From Pectinophora gossypiella (Eukaryota; Arthropoda; Insecta; Lepidoptera; Gelechiidae): a stretch of DNA of 64,000 bases. The DNA lies in the NCBI RefSeq assembly GCF_024362695.1, contig NC_065429.1, positions 1,706,501 through 1,770,500 of the forward strand. The letters are read 5' to 3'. Below the pieces are notes generated by a model. That model worked only from the letters and a program-made list of their open reading frames with translations, searched no databases and was not told the DNA's origin. Position numbers and translations under genes: made by a program. Position 1 is the stretch's first letter; each line of letters opens with the position of its first letter. Below are positions 12,921 through 20,999 of this stretch, one piece after another.

Positions 12921-15900
12921 ACGTGACTTATTGTAGATTTGCCGCAGATGGCATTAACTACTTGGCCGGACAAATGGGGAGCGCTGAAGGCTCTCACCCG
13001 GTACAACGTTTAAGACAACAGGCCTGAGGGTGCCCAGTTGGGCGCGAACCTCGGCTCAGGGCGTCGTCTGAGAGGAAAAATATTTGAAAGAATTAATCGA
13101 CCCTAGTGGGTCGATAGCGATAAGCGCTGAATGAGGGAAATCGTCGACCACGCCGGCGGGGTCGGTATCGGGGTCCTGAAGTGTTTGGTGTCGCGAGCTG
13201 ATTGGCTGCCTCTATGGCTAGAGTAATCGGGTCGTCGGGATCGTATATTACGTCCTTCGGACGCCGATACTTTTCAGTACCGTCCCTAAGCGGGATGTAT
13301 TCGGAAGCCGCAACTACCAGGGGATTTGGGTGGTGCGGAGCAGAATCGAAAAAACGTTTGGAAGCTAATTTGAGCCATTGGGCAATGGTTGGCAGACCTA
13401 GGTCAATGTGCAGATTTTCATTGCGAAGGAACCACGGAGCTCCCGTGGCTTTCCGCATGAAACGATTTTGTATTACCTGTAGACGGTGGATTTGAGAGGG
13501 ACTCGCATGAGCGAAAACTACCCCTGCATAGGTCATGATCGGACGGATGCAAGTCGTGTAGATTTTCACCTTATTCCTAAGGGACAATTTACTTCGCTTG
13601 TTAAGAAGACAGTGAAGACGGCCCATTACAAACGCGGCGCGATCGCGTACACGTTTGATATGGGCCTTGAAAGTAAGACGTCTATCTAAGACTACGCCGA
13701 GATATTTGACTTGCTCCTCCCAAGGGATCGGCTTGCCAAACATCTTAATGATTTTAAGTTGACGGCGTGACCGTGGCGTGTTATAATAGCCCTTTGAAAA
13801 GTACACCGCTGCACTTTTCTCCGGGTTTACCTCGATTCTCCATTTGCGAAACCACTTGCCCAAGGCATTGGCCGCGCGTTGGAGGATTCCGGTCATCATA
13901 ACTCGACCACGGCACGAAGAATAGATGGCTGTATCATCCGCAAATAAAGCTAATTCGGTATTAGGGGAGTTGGGAATGTCACTAGTATACAATGAAAATA
14001 GTAAAGGGGAGAGGACGGAGCCTTGTGGGACTCCGGCATGTATCGGGTGCGGTGACGAGAGCGTCCCTTCTACGCGGTAGCGAAAGGTTCGATTTGAGAG
14101 GAAGTCTCGTATGATGTGCACGAGACGGTCTGGCACTCCCAGTGAATAAAGCTTGTAGATCAAGCCGTTGTGCCAGACTTTGTCGAACGCTTTCGCCACA
14201 TCGAAGAAGAGCGCTCCCGTAGCGACAGGTTTTTTTAAGTTTAATCTACTGGAGATATGTTCAACAATACGGTGCACTTGTTGAACGCAGGAGTGTTTGG
14301 TTCTAAAACCAAACTGCTCTGGTGGAATAAGACTATTGGATTCGGCGTAGTCCCGTAATCTAGCAAAAATGAGCCGCTCATAAATCTTCCCCATGGTATT
14401 GAGGAGACTTATAGGGCGGTAACTCGAAGGTTCGTTTTTAGGTTTCCCAGGCTTTGGTATACCAATTACAATTGCTTCTTTCCACTGCTGTGGAAAGACG
14501 CAGTTGCTCATGGCGACGTTGAATATTGCCGTTAGTAAGCAGATGAGGGGAGCACCGAAGTTTTTAAGGACACGATTCGTGATACCGTCTGAGCCAGGGG
14601 CTTTTCGGGTATGAAATCTTTTGATGATACCTAGTACCTCTTCCTCAGTAACCTGTGGAAGAGGAGGATCGGTGGGAGGTACAGAAGCCCTACGCTGAAC
14701 TTCAGAGTTCACCGTCGAGAGGTGCCTACGATCGATAGGGAGAGTACTGGGCGAACATTGGGCTTCGAGACTGTCGGCAAGGCATTCGGCTTTTTCGTCA
14801 TCGTCAAAAGCGGGGGGTTGGTTAGGCCTATTGAGAGGAGGAGTAGGAACAACCGTATCCTTTTGAAGAGACCTAGACAGCTGCCAGATGGCCTGGTGGT
14901 GGGGCTCAATGCCGCTCAAAAGATTATCCCACCGATTCTGTCGCATGTCATTAATACGTTTTCTTACAGTATGCTGCAAGAGACGCAAATGACGGCGACA
15001 TTCCTCGGTGCGATTGGAATCATATGCGCGGGTGGCTGCGTTTTTCTCCGTTAGCAGATCACGGATATCGGTAGGCAGTTTCCAGCGATGGTCTTCCATC
15101 TCCGGAACCTGTTTTGAACTTTCATTCAAAACCGACCTCACGTGATCCGTGAGGGAGTTAATAGCTGTCGAGGCCTCCTCTAAGGAGGCTATTTCTACTG
15201 GGATACTATCTAAGTATACTGAACTAGAAGACTGGAGGCCTTCGGCCACCTTCTCCCAGTCCAGTACTGTCTTAGGGGTTGCTGGATTATCAGGGGCGTC
15301 TAAACGGGAGCCTAGTTTTAATATAACAGGTCGGTGGTCGGATTGTAACTCGTGTAGTACTTCTATAGAACATAAACGTAAGTTTATGTTCTTTAGAAGC
15401 GCCAAGTCGAGTATTTCTGGTCTGTGGTTCAAGTCAGGGGGATATCTAGTGGGCTGCAATGGTGTTATTATATCATAATAGAGGGGCTCGGCTAGAGTTT
15501 CTAATACCCTGCCTCTTGTGTTTGTTGTTAAGCAACTCCAAGAAAGATGTTTAGCGTTAAGATCGCCAGCAATTATGACTGAATTACTGAGATTAAAGAG
15601 GGCTTCGAGGTCACTTCTAAGTAACCTCTTAGAGTTATTAGGAGATAGATAAGCCGACACTAGTGTGATTGGCTGATGTCCTGTCATGCCCACTCGACAG
15701 ATCGAAGCCTCAATGTCAGTGAGGGCAGGCGGGTCTATAGGTATACAGTGAAGTGACTTTCTATAATAAATGAGAGTGCCCCCTTTGGGCGCAAAGATCC
15801 TGTCGTTTCGCACTAAATTATAATTCGCCATCTTGGGGTCGCGATTAGAGGGTTTGAGGAAAGATTCCTGCACTAATAAAATATCTACCTGATGATGTTT

Positions 15901-18900
15901 TACAAACTCGTGAATCTCTGCACGTTGACCTAAGATGCCATCAGCATTGAAAAAACCTATTGTAAGGGAACGCGGTTTGACTCTACTTTTATTCGTACAA
16001 TCCATTATTAGGCTTTAAATTGGGACAGGGAGTCTAATAAACTGTCAAGTTGACTAAGGGCCGACTTAAAGAGAATACTAAATTCCCTAAACTGGTTGAC
16101 AGGAAACGCAGAGGCCTGAGGGGCCATCGCAGGAACCGGATGAGGCGCAAGAGTGGCTGCAGGAATACCTAAGTTGCTACTAGGTTGGGCGCGGAGCGGA
16201 TTTGTGGGTCGGACGATTGCCGGGGGACGAATCCATGCGGATGGACGCTGTGGCGCGAGTTTGGTTTGCGTGAGTGGCAGAGCCGGGAAATCGCGAGTAG
16301 AGTGCGAGGAAGGGGCCATATGGGCCGGACGGGTAATCAACAAGCATAAAATTTATGGAACACACGTCAATTTTAAGCACAAGTCTAAACCAATCGTCTA
16401 AAAATTTTACATCAGTCAATAACCCGACACAGTTAAGTAGACAGCACGTCAAACGGATTGCATACCAGCGACGTAAGGTACGTCTTTGATTCGCCCGGGT
16501 TATTCCATTCATTTACTCAATCTTCCTAAAATTAAGAGCTGTCAATCATCCGTTCCTTTCCTTTTCGACGGATATGAAAATGACGGATATAACTTAAAAT
16601 AAAATTAGGCGGTGTCTGCATTATTTGGTTCATAAAGCCTATTATGACTTAACAGAGTTTCTCAATAATATAAAATTAGGATGACGACAATATAGCGATA
16701 TAATTTGTGTATGATTTTATTGTGATGTAATATTGAAATATTGTAAAGTAATCTATATAATGTGTACCTACTCATCGAAATATTTGTTGACGTGTAATGT
16801 TTATTATGAATAAAGAATTTAATTGAATTGAAATTGTCTGCAGGAATCGGGGCCATTGTGCACTTACTTTTATACGCGCGCGCATAACTCACATAAGGAT
16901 TAAAAAAAGATAGAAAGAAAGAAAGAAAGAAACGTTCATTATAAAGGGACACCACAGTAACAAATACAAAACAAATATATAATTTAAAACACGGAGTAAC
17001 ACACAACTTACAATCAAACAAAACACATAATAAAAACAACATACACGAGAAATACAAATAATTGAGTGTATGGACTGGTCAACGATGGTGGTGGTGTCCT
17101 TTATAAAAGGGCCTCACTCAGCATAAGCCGCGGCGCTAGCCACGACGCTGGTATTCTGTGGACCCTCAAATGTCAAAAACCTGTTTTTTCTTCCAGGTGA
17201 ACCTTAATCTAGCCCAGGACAAACTGTTGGAGTTCTGCAAGGAGCACGACATCGTTGTGATGGCATACACGCCCTTCGGAGGGTTGTTCGACAAAACCAC
17301 TGAGTCTCCTCCTCCCAGGGCCGACGACCCTGAGTTAGTCAAGATTGCCGAGAAGTATAAGAAGAGTACTCCTCAAGTCGTGCTGAAATATCTGGTAAGT
17401 TCAAATTCAAAATTCAAGTTCAAAATTCAAGTTCAAAATTCAAATTCAAAATTCCAATTAAAAATTCAAATTCAAAAATATCTTTATTCAGTAAGTAACA
17501 TGGTTACACTTTGAATCGTCAATTTTTACATAACGAACGTCTCATCCGCCTAAAACTACTGCAGCTTCACACAACCTGTATATAAGGATTCAAACGCAAC
17601 CTAACAACTAATTCCTAATGAGCAACTTTCCAGGCTAAGTTCACCAAAAACAATATAGATGGCGTTCCATAGATTTTACGTGATAATAAAATTACCTATT
17701 TTCTAATTTCTCGGGTTACATAATTATTCAAAAGGATAATGTAATGGCAGAAGCATAATAGTGCGGGGGATGAATCAAAACAAGATTCTGGGTTGAATTT
17801 CCCGTCACAAAATTTATGATTTTTTTATAGTTTTAAAATTATTTTCAATTTGTATTTTTGAATGAGCTGAATCGTCCCTCTCAGTATATCCGTTACGATG
17901 TAACTTACACCCCGTACAAGTACATACAAGTAGATAGGGTGTTAGTGAATAGAATACTGAGAGGAATGACTCAGACCATAATTCTGGGTTGATATCAAGT
18001 GGATTTTCCTGTCGGAAAATTCATGAAAATGTTAGTGATTTTTTAAATATTTTCCGTTCCATACCTTTGCGACGGAAAATTCCACTTGATATCAACTCAG
18101 AATCATGGCCAGAATCATCCCTCAAAGTTTTCGTTACGATGTCACTAACATCCTGTATAAAAATAATTGTTAAGTACTTGATATTTGGATCACGTTATGT
18201 ATATGTTGCTTCATTATGTGTATGTTGCTTCTCTTTATTTTGACCAGAAGCATAATGGATTGAAAATTATTATCTGCTAATACTTAAATTGTTCATTGAG
18301 TCGGAAACGCCGCCATGATATGATAAATGGCAACCAAAATATGCCAATGTCTTCAATCAATGTTAACAATTTATGCATATAAAGATAATTCGTTTAATAC
18401 TATAAGAACATCCGGTCATCATCCCATCGTTTTAAAAGTAATTATCCGAATTCTTCACACATAATAATAACATTAATGATATGTTATCGCAAATGAAATG
18501 CGGTAGCTAAATATAACGCATTACTTAATTATTTATAATAACCCTGACACCAGAGTTGAGATTGGTTTTCCACCTCAAAACGCACACGATAAGAAGATTT
18601 ATAAATTACTTACACCAAACAAATTATTAAAATTCAAATCCAAAAATATCTTTATTCAGTAGGTAACATAGTTACACTTTGAATAGTCAATTTTTACATA
18701 ACGAACGTCTTATCCGCCTAAAACTACTGCAGCTTCTCACAACCTGTATAGCCGGGGGAAAGAAGCTGCAAGAAAAACCTCGGCACAGGGCCCTAGACGT
18801 TCTTTAAAAAAAAAATAATAAAAATAGTATGGGGTAGAACCACTTAAAAGTCAAATCTTAACATTATTTTTTTTCTTATTTTTTATTTTGCATAACAAGT

Positions 18901-19794
18901 TGTTAATTGTTACTAAAGTTTCTTACTAACTAGTCTGATAGTATTATTCCTTATTCTATGCCCGTAGTCCGGAATAAATAAAGCACATAATGAAATGATG
19001 AATGGTGATGACGATGAATGATGAAACCTAAGCCCCCAACCTCGGAGCAGACTCCTACTCCGAACCCCAAACGAATTAACTCAATAGTCCGAATAAACTT
19101 TCGAGTTATCAAGCGGCTTGTAAGATGATTGGGGTGTTTCATTTGTCAATGTTTAGTTTTTTTTTTTTCAGGTACAAAGGGGCGTTGTGCCTATTCCAAA
19201 ATCGATCCGCAAGGAAAAGATCGAAGAAAACATTAACATATTCGATTTCGAACTGACTCCTGAGGAAATGACGACTTTGAGTAAGTTACAGATCAACACC
19301 ACATATTAAGCAGCATTACAACATCACGCCTGCAGCCCCGAAGGAGTACGCAGAGGTGTATAGTATGTTGGGCTCACGATCCGGAGGTCCCGGGTTCAAA
19401 TCCCGTTGCGCAAAGTGCGCAATGCAAACAAATGTAAAATAGCAATATTGCTTTTTAAATGAATTGCTTCGATGTCGCCTTTTTAACCCTTCAGGTTGTT
19501 GAGGTTGCAATTCTTTTAAAAAAGCAATACTGCAATTTTAAATTTTCGCATTTAAAAATAATGTCGACAAATGTCAAATAGCAATATTGCTTTTCGAGAT
19601 GAATTGCTTGAATATGGCCTTTTTTGACCCCCAAATGCAAAGAAACTTATATTTCTACATGTGTTTTCCTTTCAGGCAAGTTCAATAAGGACTACCGCAC
19701 TGTCAACCCATCATTCTGGCAGGACCACCCTTATTATCCCTTCGAGAAGACAGACACCCCCGCTCCGGATCCTTTCAAACGAAACAAGGAATAA
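5684..19794 (+). CDS. AKR2E4: secreted aldo-keto reductase, 3-dehydroecdysone reductase type (9 exons)
   Basis: Exons: 5684-5731, 6458-6559, 8048-8118, 9837-9936, 10895-11005, 11744-11914, 17197-17394, 19172-19280, 19676-19794. All introns are GT-AG, phases agree, and they join to 342 aa. Exon 1 encodes only a hydrophobic signal peptide ([16 protein letters not shown]). The barrel follows, with catalytic D77 (LFDTA), Y82 (AYKNE), K107 (YIVTK) and H138 (LYLIHNP), then GVSNFN and [10 protein letters not shown] for NADPH binding. Aldo-keto reductases reduce carbonyls with NADPH. Lepidopteran AKR2E members, including a signal-peptide-bearing Spodoptera haemolymph enzyme, reduce 3-dehydroecdysone to ecdysone, so that substrate is the best guess; other carbonyls are possible. 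The family call is firm, the exact orthologue less so because these genes are often duplicated. Confidence 0.93.
6020..6250. mobile_element. MITE family beta (long TIR)
   Basis: The ends are inverted copies of ACAGGRTGTTAGTGACATCG. Inside are paired GGAATTTTCC-type motifs. Related copies lie at 8989-9130, 10071-10445, 17765-17917, 17936-18160, 25495-25703 and 61793-62026. It is in intron 1 of the reductase. Confidence 0.7.
6279..6427 (-). mobile_element. MITE family alpha, copy 1
   Basis: About 149 bp, with ends TACAGTCATAAGCAATATAA and TATTAATGCTCGTGACCGTA, which are imperfect inverted repeats. It ends 30 bp before reductase exon 2. Eight more copies lie in the window. Confidence 0.75.
6574..6864. 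mobile_element. MITE family gamma, deleted, with family delta inside
   Basis: It starts TGGCCCCGATTCCTGCAGAC only 14 bases after the donor of reductase exon 2 and ends GGAATTAGCACCA. The interior is shortened. A half-copy of another MITE (ending AACCCGTTATTATGTG, about 6741-6830) is inserted. Confidence 0.65.
7508..7700 (+). repeat. repeat family zeta
   Basis: It begins near TAATACTACGTATAGA and ends AAGTGTCCGGGGTGTG. Relatives are at 10090-10272, 35318-35525, 43998-44190 and 50118-50320. It has no coding capacity and is probably a MITE. Confidence 0.6.
7711..7999 (-). mobile_element. SINE C, copy 1
   Basis: Read on -, it starts GGAGATCGGTGGCGCAGCGG and ends in GATGATGA. It has a tRNA A-box, a 5S-rRNA-like segment, the shared core (GGCACGTTAAGCCGTTGGTC) and the RTE-like tail. 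It ends 48 bp before the acceptor of reductase exon 3. Confidence 0.85.
8381..8716 (+). mobile_element. SINE A, copy 1
   Basis: The tRNA-like head has A-box TGATCTAGTGG and B-box GTTCGATTCC. A shared body and core follow, then the tail GCCCAGCAGTGGGACGTATT. Pol III promoter boxes plus a LINE-type tail define it as a SINE. It lies in intron 3 of the reductase. Confidence 0.88.
8787..9262. repeat. palindromic MITE arms around inserted repeats
   Basis: The left arm (8787-8870) and right arm (9150-9262) are inverted copies: AGGCTGCCTGTCCATTTAAG on the left, with its near-complement at the right end. Between them sit a SINE A head fragment (-) and one arm of the inverted duplication described at 8908-9130. 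Confidence 0.6.
8908..9130 (+). repeat. left arm of ~220-bp inverted duplication
   Basis: It is nearly identical to the reverse complement of 10309-10525. The differences I see are a few bases at the edge, the length of one A run and one CGG/CAG. It holds part of MITE beta plus about 80 bp of non-MITE flank. It lies upstream of reductase exon 4. Confidence 0.9.
9430..9530 (-). mobile_element. LINE 3' tail fragment (theta)
   Basis: Read on -, it contains AAGGCCGCCTATTGTGCTTA and ends GTGCAATAAAGTATTATTG. The same tail occurs at 11966-12085, 23931-24065, 25018-25145, 26253-26325, 51112-51225 and 60955-61060, in both orientations. Confidence 0.65.
9536..9768 (-). mobile_element. Jockey 3' UTR fragment
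   Basis: It matches the 3' UTR of the Jockey element at 12854-16326 (ACTACTTGGCCGGACC, GGTACAACGTTTAAGACAAC, CGACCCTAGTGGGTCGATAG). It is a short 5'-truncated copy in intron 3. Others lie at 21343-21492, 36603-36835, 41797-42060, 45042-45175 and 49637-49785. Confidence 0.8.
10071..10445. mobile_element. MITE beta with family zeta inserted
   Basis: It opens with TACAGGGTGTAAGTGACATC. From about 10097 to 10268 it is interrupted by a shortened zeta repeat, then resumes with AAGACATAACGAAAACTTTA and closes with GTTAGTGAC-type inverted ends. It lies in intron 4. Confidence 0.65.
10309..10525 (-). repeat. right arm of ~220-bp inverted duplication
   Basis: It mirrors 8908-9130. The two arms enclose about 1.2 kb that includes reductase exon 4 (9837-9936). 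Confidence 0.9.
10585..10876. mobile_element. MITE family epsilon, copy 1
   Basis: The ends are TAACACCCGTTTCCTAAG and CTTAGAATACGGGTGTTA. A second copy is at 46436-46680. It ends 18 bp before the acceptor of reductase exon 5, leaving only the T-rich tract and CAG between. Confidence 0.75.
11178..11240. repeat. TG/CG microsatellite
   Basis: Alternating GTGTGTGC and GTGCGTGC units in reductase intron 5. The open frame over it is low complexity, not a gene. Confidence 0.9.
11274..11608 (+). mobile_element. SINE B, copy 1
   Basis: The tRNA-like head has A-box TGGTCCAGTGG and B-box GGTTCGATTCC. The body and core resemble SINE A, but the tail is different, with a stem-loop AACCCTGACACCAGGGTT and the end CACACGATAAGAAGA. 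It lies in intron 5. Confidence 0.87.
11966..12085 (-). mobile_element. LINE 3' tail fragment (theta)
   Basis: Read on -, it contains CAATAAGGCCGCCCACATTG and ends near GTGCAATAAAGTATATTTG. It starts about 50 bp after the donor of reductase exon 6. Confidence 0.6.
12287..12420 (+). mobile_element. RTE LINE 3' end (last ~30 codons and tail)
   Basis: One frame reads [20 protein letters not shown] and ends SAYPGGK before a stop, then TTTATGTATGTATG. This is the C-terminus and tail of an RTE-type LINE. The same piece lies at 41450-41571, with tail-only pieces at 54905-54965 and 56590-56625. Confidence 0.75.
12425..12560 (+). mobile_element. RTE-derived short element, copy 1
   Basis: It joins the 5' leader of the RTE at 36863-40352 (AGAGTACTGCGGGGTAGAAG ... 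AAAAAGTAGCATGG) directly to its 3' end (GACAAGAGCGTTGCTCTTAA). The coding part is missing. The same join is seen at 52262-52447 and, shortened, at 23540-23745. Confidence 0.75.
13093..16005 (-). CDS. Jockey ORF2: endonuclease + reverse transcriptase
   Basis: This is an intact 970-aa non-LTR polyprotein that nicks DNA and reverse-transcribes the element RNA. Endonuclease motifs: FFNADG near residue 19, [14 protein letters not shown] and QSDHRPV. Reverse transcriptase motifs: [28 protein letters not shown] and the catalytic FADD at 688-691. The ATG follows the ORF1 stop after only two bases (TAATAATG), as in other Jockey elements where ORF2 is thought to be reached by reinitiation. With no stops or frameshifts, the insertion is recent. 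Many open frames on the opposite strand here are shadows of this gene. Confidence 0.95.
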   Translation of the reverse strand: MDCTNKSRVKPRSLTIGFFNADGILGQRAEIHEFVKHHQVDILLVQESFLKPSNRDPKMANYNLVRNDRIFAPKGGTLIYYRKSLHCIPIDPPALTDIEASICRVGMTGHQPITLVSAYLSPNNSKRLLRSDLEALFNLSNSVIIAGDLNAKHLSWSCLTTNTRGRVLETLAEPLYYDIITPLQPTRYPPDLNHRPEILDLALLKNINLRLCSIEVLHELQSDHRPVILKLGSRLDAPDNPATPKTVLDWEKVAEGLQSSSSVYLDSIPVEIASLEEASTAINSLTDHVRSVLNESSKQVPEMEDHRWKLPTDIRDLLTEKNAATRAYDSNRTEECRRHLRLLQHTVRKRINDMRQNRWDNLLSGIEPHHQAIWQLSRSLQKDTVVPTPPLNRPNQPPAFDDDEKAECLADSLEAQCSPSTLPIDRRHLSTVNSEVQRRASVPPTDPPLPQVTEEEVLGIIKRFHTRKAPGSDGITNRVLKNFGAPLICLLTAIFNVAMSNCVFPQQWKEAIVIGIPKPGKPKNEPSSYRPISLLNTMGKIYERLIFARLRDYAESNSLIPPEQFGFRTKHSCVQQVHRIVEHISSRLNLKKPVATGALFFDVAKAFDKVWHNGLIYKLYSLGVPDRLVHIIRDFLSNRTFRYRVEGTLSSPHPIHAGVPQGSVLSPLLFSLYTSDIPNSPNTELALFADDTAIYSSCRGRVMMTGILQRAANALGKWFRKWRIEVNPEKSAAVYFSKGYYNTPRSRRQLKIIKMFGKPIPWEEQVKYLGVVLDRRLTFKAHIKRVRDRAAFVMGRLHCLLNKRSKLSLRNKVKIYTTCIRPIMTYAGVVFAHASPSQIHRLQVIQNRFMRKATGAPWFLRNENLHIDLGLPTIAQWLKLASKRFFDSAPHHPNPLVVAASEYIPLRDGTEKYRRPKDVIYDPDDPITLAIEAANQLATPNTSGPRYRPRRRGRRFPSFSAYRYRPTRVD
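16008..16326 (-). CDS. Jockey ORF1, C-terminal remnant
   Basis: About 106 codons of the gag-like ORF1 remain, cut at the 5' truncation point of the element. It is Pro/Ala-rich, then ends [14 protein letters not shown] and a TAA. No zinc knuckles are visible; those might have been expected upstream. The open frame continues past 16326 into flanking MITE sequence by chance. Confidence 0.7.
16621..16834 (+). mobile_element. LINE 3' tail insertion (214 bp)
   Basis: It ends ATGAATAAAGAATTTAATTG and then AATTGAAAT, a short-repeat LINE tail. It is flanked by TGTCTGCA at 16613-16620 and 16835-16842, inside the MITE gamma right half. The family is not recognised. Confidence 0.65.
17401..17585 (-). 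mobile_element. CR1/Daphne LINE 3' fragment
   Basis: It is the reverse complement of the tail of the LINE at 1-3240 (AAATATCTTTATTCAGTAAG, ATAACGAACGTCTCATCCGC). Its repeat tail begins six bases after the exon 7/intron 7 boundary, so only GTAAGT separates it from coding sequence. Confidence 0.85.
17620..18260. other. repeats in intron 7 with two MITE beta copies
   Basis: A repeat related to 4310-4800 and 41200-41650 (CAATATAGATGGCGTT, CTTGATATTTGGATCACG, TTGCTTCTCTTTATTTTGA) holds MITE beta copies at 17765-17917 and 17936-18160. Confidence 0.6.
18630..18815 (-). mobile_element. CR1/Daphne LINE 3' fragment
   Basis: It matches the 3' UTR of the LINE at 1-3240 in reverse, from the GAATTT-type tail to CAGGGCCCTAGACGTTCTTT. 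It is preceded at 18538-18600 by a lone SINE B tail (+). Confidence 0.85.
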
Positions 19795-20999
19795 CATTTT
19801 ATTTTTTTTTAATGTCGTTGACTTGACGAGTTGAAAGGAATAATAAGATATTAAGTATTTCATTTTTATTGACATTACTATAGTCGAAACTGACAATCCA
19901 ATATCATTTCGTCATAAATTATTTTATTTGTCCAACAATGACAAATGCATCGTTGTCACTCTACATTTGACAGTTGTATACACAAAGACCAAGTATCATA
20001 AGTACCTAAAAGTTTTGTAAATGACTTTTCTTTCTTTGTAAATTCCTAAAAGTATAATTAAAAAATCGAGAATATAAATTAAAAATACATTATTATAATA
20101 TGCAATTTATTTCAAAACCGCTGATTAGGGGCAAGAACAACGAATACATTGGTTTTAATGTATAATTTATTTACAAAAATACGAATAATACAATATGACA
20201 ACACTTTAGGATTACACTTTGGGATAAAATAGCTGAATCGTCGTAATTAATATTCTACAAAAAAGCTAATTTCATCAATAGAAAACTGAATATAAAAAAG
20301 TTATTTCCTGCGAATAATTTGTACGCGATTCAGAATGTTGATTTAAATTATATAGTTATAGCTAACTGTATACTTAAATTGATATAATACTCCTTAATTA
20401 GAATTTGTAAGATATTTTTGTCAACAAATAGAAATTATATTTAACCTCTTATCTGCCGAGATACCAGACACAAAATGTTATATTGTGTCTGGTCGAGATC
20501 TGCGTTCCGGCATTCGAAAGGTTAATAAATAATTATACAAACAAAAACACTACTACAATAACTACTGGATATTTTAAGTAGTTTTTTTTTATATAGATGC
20601 CTCTTCTGTCACACAAACTTCATTTTACTTTGACAGTTCTAAAACTAGCTTTATCTCTTTTCTGCACTCATTGTAAGTAAAGTTCGGCACTATTTTTAAA
20701 GTTGTCAAACTTATATAAAATAAAGTTTAGTTGTTAATAGTTGAGTGAGTATGCTTTCAACGCAAGAATGGGCACCTTTTTAGTGTCTCTATTTTATTCA
20801 TATCATGACATAAATATCCAACAAACCATTTAAGTATCTAGTTAGAGATTGCTCCTAATCTTGGTTATTTAATGGTCCTAATTCCTGTCACCTAATTTTA
20901 TTTTAAGCTGTCATTTTCTTATCCACCGGAAAGGAAAGGGACGGATGACTTAAAATTAAATTGTGTGCACAGGAATCAGCACCAATAGCGTATTTATAT
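19795..20999. other. 3' region between convergent reductase and chitin-binding genes
   Basis: The first several hundred bases after the reductase stop are AT-rich and probably its 3' UTR. AATAAA occurs at 20525, but I cannot tell which signal is used. At 20441-20525 is an 85-bp element bounded by TTAA with an internal hairpin on CCAGACACAA. No coding frame is seen. Confidence 0.5.
20873..20984. mobile_element. MITE gamma, short copy beside stop codon
   Basis: Both ends are present (TGGTCCTAATTCCTG and GGAATCAGCACCA) with most of the middle deleted. It lies 15 bp downstream of the stop of the - strand chitin-binding gene, inside its presumed 3' UTR. TTTATT within it reads AATAAA on that gene's strand. 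Confidence 0.7.

Larger units (their letters stand above)
12854..16326 (-). mobile_element. Jockey-type LINE, nearly complete
   Basis: It is 3473 bp on -, with a 66-nt poly-T (poly-A on its own strand) at 12854-12919. It is flanked by the 12-bp duplication GGACGGGTAATC at 12842-12853 and 16327-16338. Only part of ORF1 remains, so the copy is 5'-truncated. It sits in intron 6 of the reductase, antisense to the gene. Confidence 0.95.
12764..16855. mobile_element. MITE gamma split by two insertions
   Basis: The left piece is 12764-12853 and the middle piece 16327-16620. The right end (GTCTGCAGGAATCGGGGCCA) is at 16836-16855. A Jockey element (12854-16326) and a 214-bp LINE tail (16621-16834) interrupt it, each with its own target duplication. 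Uncut copies at 23146-23529 and 56891-57260 show the original form. Confidence 0.85.

Noticed and set aside
12800..13006. Open frame on - with a long poly-lysine run
   Set aside because: It is the poly-A tail of the Jockey element.
13202..15478. Several 65-110-codon frames on + within the Jockey element
   Set aside because: They are shadows of the - strand ORF2, with no domains of their own.
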